Below are positions 62,301-64,000 of a DNA stretch of 64,000 bases, piece by piece. Source of the stretch: Amaurobius ferox (lineage: Eukaryota > Arthropoda > Arachnida > Araneae > Amaurobiidae); NCBI GenBank assembly GCA_951213105.1, contig OX578150.1, positions 22,440,522 through 22,504,521 of the forward strand, given 5' to 3'. Made by a program: the position numbers and the translations under genes. Under the pieces are notes generated by a model, which was not told the DNA's origin, made no database searches, and saw only the letters and a list, made by a program, of their open reading frames with translations. Numbering within the stretch: the first letter of the stretch is position 1; every line of letters begins with the position of its first letter.

Positions 62301-63060
62301 ACCAATTCAGAGTTTTGTTATAATATGGCACTATGAAAACGACCCATCCTGATACATGAAACTGATTTATGAGACGCATGACATTGTCATTTACCGAAAA
62401 ATTCCAGAAGAATACCTCTCCTGCTTTTGACCAAATCCTCCGCTTTATCTTCAGTGTCATATATATTCCTGTGCCTTTTTCGTTTACTGACCATATCTCT
62501 TCAAAATTATTCTTCGAAAAAGCTTCACACTTTTTCAACATTTTGAAGGTTCTTTTTGTGATGTTTTGCTCAAGACCGGTCATCTTATTGAACGATTTCC
62601 AATTTGAAGCGACATATCTGAACTTTGTATGACTTACAACTGTAAAATACTTTTTCACACTTTTTCTTAATTGTAAATGATTTTATCGTGGAGGTTTTAT
62701 CATGAAAGTTTTTATCATTAAAAGAAAATGAATTATTCCAATAGAAAACTTCAAATATGCATTGTTGTAAAATAAAAGCTTGTAACAACGCATTGTTGAA
62801 AACTTACCATTGTTTAACTATTGTTTGAAATAAAAATCATTATTATGGTTAAAATAAGCCTTAAACCACAAAGTATTGGGAGTTAACTAACCAATCGCAG
62901 CTCATTTATTTTGGGCCAATCAGTGTCATTGAAATTGTGTTGTGTACTACGAGTTGTGTACATTTAAACGTGTTGTGTACTACGTATAAAACACGCGTAA
63001 TGAGTATCTAAATAACCATTCGCTTTACCACTTGCGACTCCCAGAAAACAAATATTTAAA
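62301..63060. other. Unassigned; one 130-codon minus frame
   Basis: The frame at 62266-62658 reads EAFSKNNFEEIWSVNEKG and NQFHVSGWVVFIVPYYN. It could be a coding remnant joined to the exon below by a frameshift, but nothing is recognised. Confidence 0.25.
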
Positions 63061-63078
63061 GTTTAAATACACTATGGT

Positions 63079-63480
63079 GCAAAAAAATATATACACCCCT
63101 AAAAAATTATGCTACAGCCGCGAAACTTGGCATGCAATGTCGTTTAAAGAGTTATGCAAATGATCAAACTGTCAGCGCCAATGATGCTATAGGGCTCATG
63201 AAACGCGCATGAGAACGACGCATCGTGTGACATTTAAAACGACTGGTGTTCTCACTAAAGAGCTATTGAAACTGTATTTTCTGCTTGATACTGCAAGTTG
63301 TGTACAAAAATACCTTTGAGACGTACTTGACGGCGCTACGAACAATTGTCGGATTTAGAGAGAGTCCGCTTCATAGGCCGAAGGAAAGCTGATTGGTCCT
63401 ACAAACGTATTAGACGCCATCTTGATCGGAGCGATATGGTAGTATCTCGGTGTTGGCAACAGAGGATCAGAGACAGCCAT
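63079..63480 (+). pseudogene. Tc1-like transposon 5' end and HTH domain, truncated
   Basis: TGGTGCAAAAAAATATATAC starts the element; a ~230-bp leader follows; then, after a two-base deletion, YEQLSDLERVRFIGRRKADW, SYKRIRRHLDRSDMVVSRCW and QQRIRDSH, the paired-like N-terminal DNA-binding domain of Tc1 transposases. Similarity ends near 63480; no DDE domain remains. Confidence 0.75.
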
Positions 63481-64000
63481 CTAGAAGAGATTAGAGCGAG
63501 AATGACGTTATATTTGACAGTGTTAACTAGTTGTACAGAGAATGTCCACAAGATCACTGGTCGGCAAACTATATGAGCATTACCTTACCGAATCACGTTG
63601 TCTGCTAGTTATTATGAATTTGAATAAGGAAAAAGCATGTGTCTACATTTCAATGAGCGATTTTTGCCGCATTTTCATTGCTACAAATTAGAGATTTTGA
63701 GATATTTCAAAACAGAACCTTATTCGTTTTATACACTAAAATTAATTTACTTAAAATGGAGAAACAAGCCTTAAGTTACTCAAATTCAAAGCTGTACAGA
63801 ACTTTCTTTAGAAATTCTAGCAATTTGGCCTGCCATTACAGCCACGTTTTGATTGCTACAAAGTGCAATTTTACAAAAGTGTTTTTAAATAAAGCCCAAT
63901 TTGTTTTATATACCATAATTGGTAAACTTTCTATTAACGAAGTAGCAATAATATAATATATTCAAATTTACAAACGTACATATATTTATTACATAAGTAG
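63481..64000. other. No gene seen
   Basis: AT-rich sequence; the frame at 63678-63956 is unsupported. Confidence 0.4.

Overview
This window looks like repeat-rich intergenic and intronic DNA of an AT-rich animal genome. An arthropod is most likely and a spider or other arachnid plausible, judged from recognisable Tc1/mariner, hAT, THAP and tRNA-SINE families; species is not determinable from sequence alone. There is no prokaryotic gene organisation: nearly every long reading frame is a transposon gene, a tandem repeat whose period is a multiple of three, or a microsatellite.

Layout. 0.5-4.1 kb: a mariner-type MITE, a tRNA-derived SINE next to a ~60-bp 3'-only copy of it, a candidate host terminal exon with a poly(A) signal, and a DD41D mariner remnant inside a TA microsatellite. 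4.5-10.3 kb: a reverse transcriptase remnant that starts at a 48-bp palindrome, then nested dispersed repeats. 10.755-16.677 kb: a complete hAT transposon with perfect 8-bp target duplications, a decayed transposase, a SINE and a nested long open Penelope-like reverse transcriptase; a second hAT-type MITE sits just after it in the same target word. 18.05-18.27 kb: a promoter-like patch with a splice donor. 20-32 kb: a LINE fragment, many copies of non-autonomous families called A, B and C/E here, a 21-bp and a 56-bp minisatellite, and another mini-SINE. 32.3-33.9 kb: a large inverted duplication carrying two open THAP-domain first exons. 34-46 kb: more A and C copies, a TTAA-flanked MITE and a ~128-bp tandem array. 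48.8-53.7 kb: a Tc1-like pseudogene with an in-frame mini-SINE insertion, followed by ~35 copies of a 105-bp satellite with higher-order structure. 54.6-58.5 kb: a mariner MITE, two B copies and a second TTAA MITE. 59.3-62.3 kb: candidate exons of a host gene on the minus strand. 60.9-63.5 kb: fragments of two more Tc1/mariner elements.

The elements work as layers rather than as a pathway: host exons are spaced by introns filled with DNA transposons, which are in turn targets for later insertions. Nesting order can be read in several places: B inside A, A inside C, B inside E, and RT and SINE inside hAT. The most unusual items are the open RT nested in a dead hAT, the 59-72 bp retroposed SINE tails with their own target duplications, the THAP-exon palindrome, and the A/B families that share ends and insert into T-runs like DINE-1/Helentron elements.
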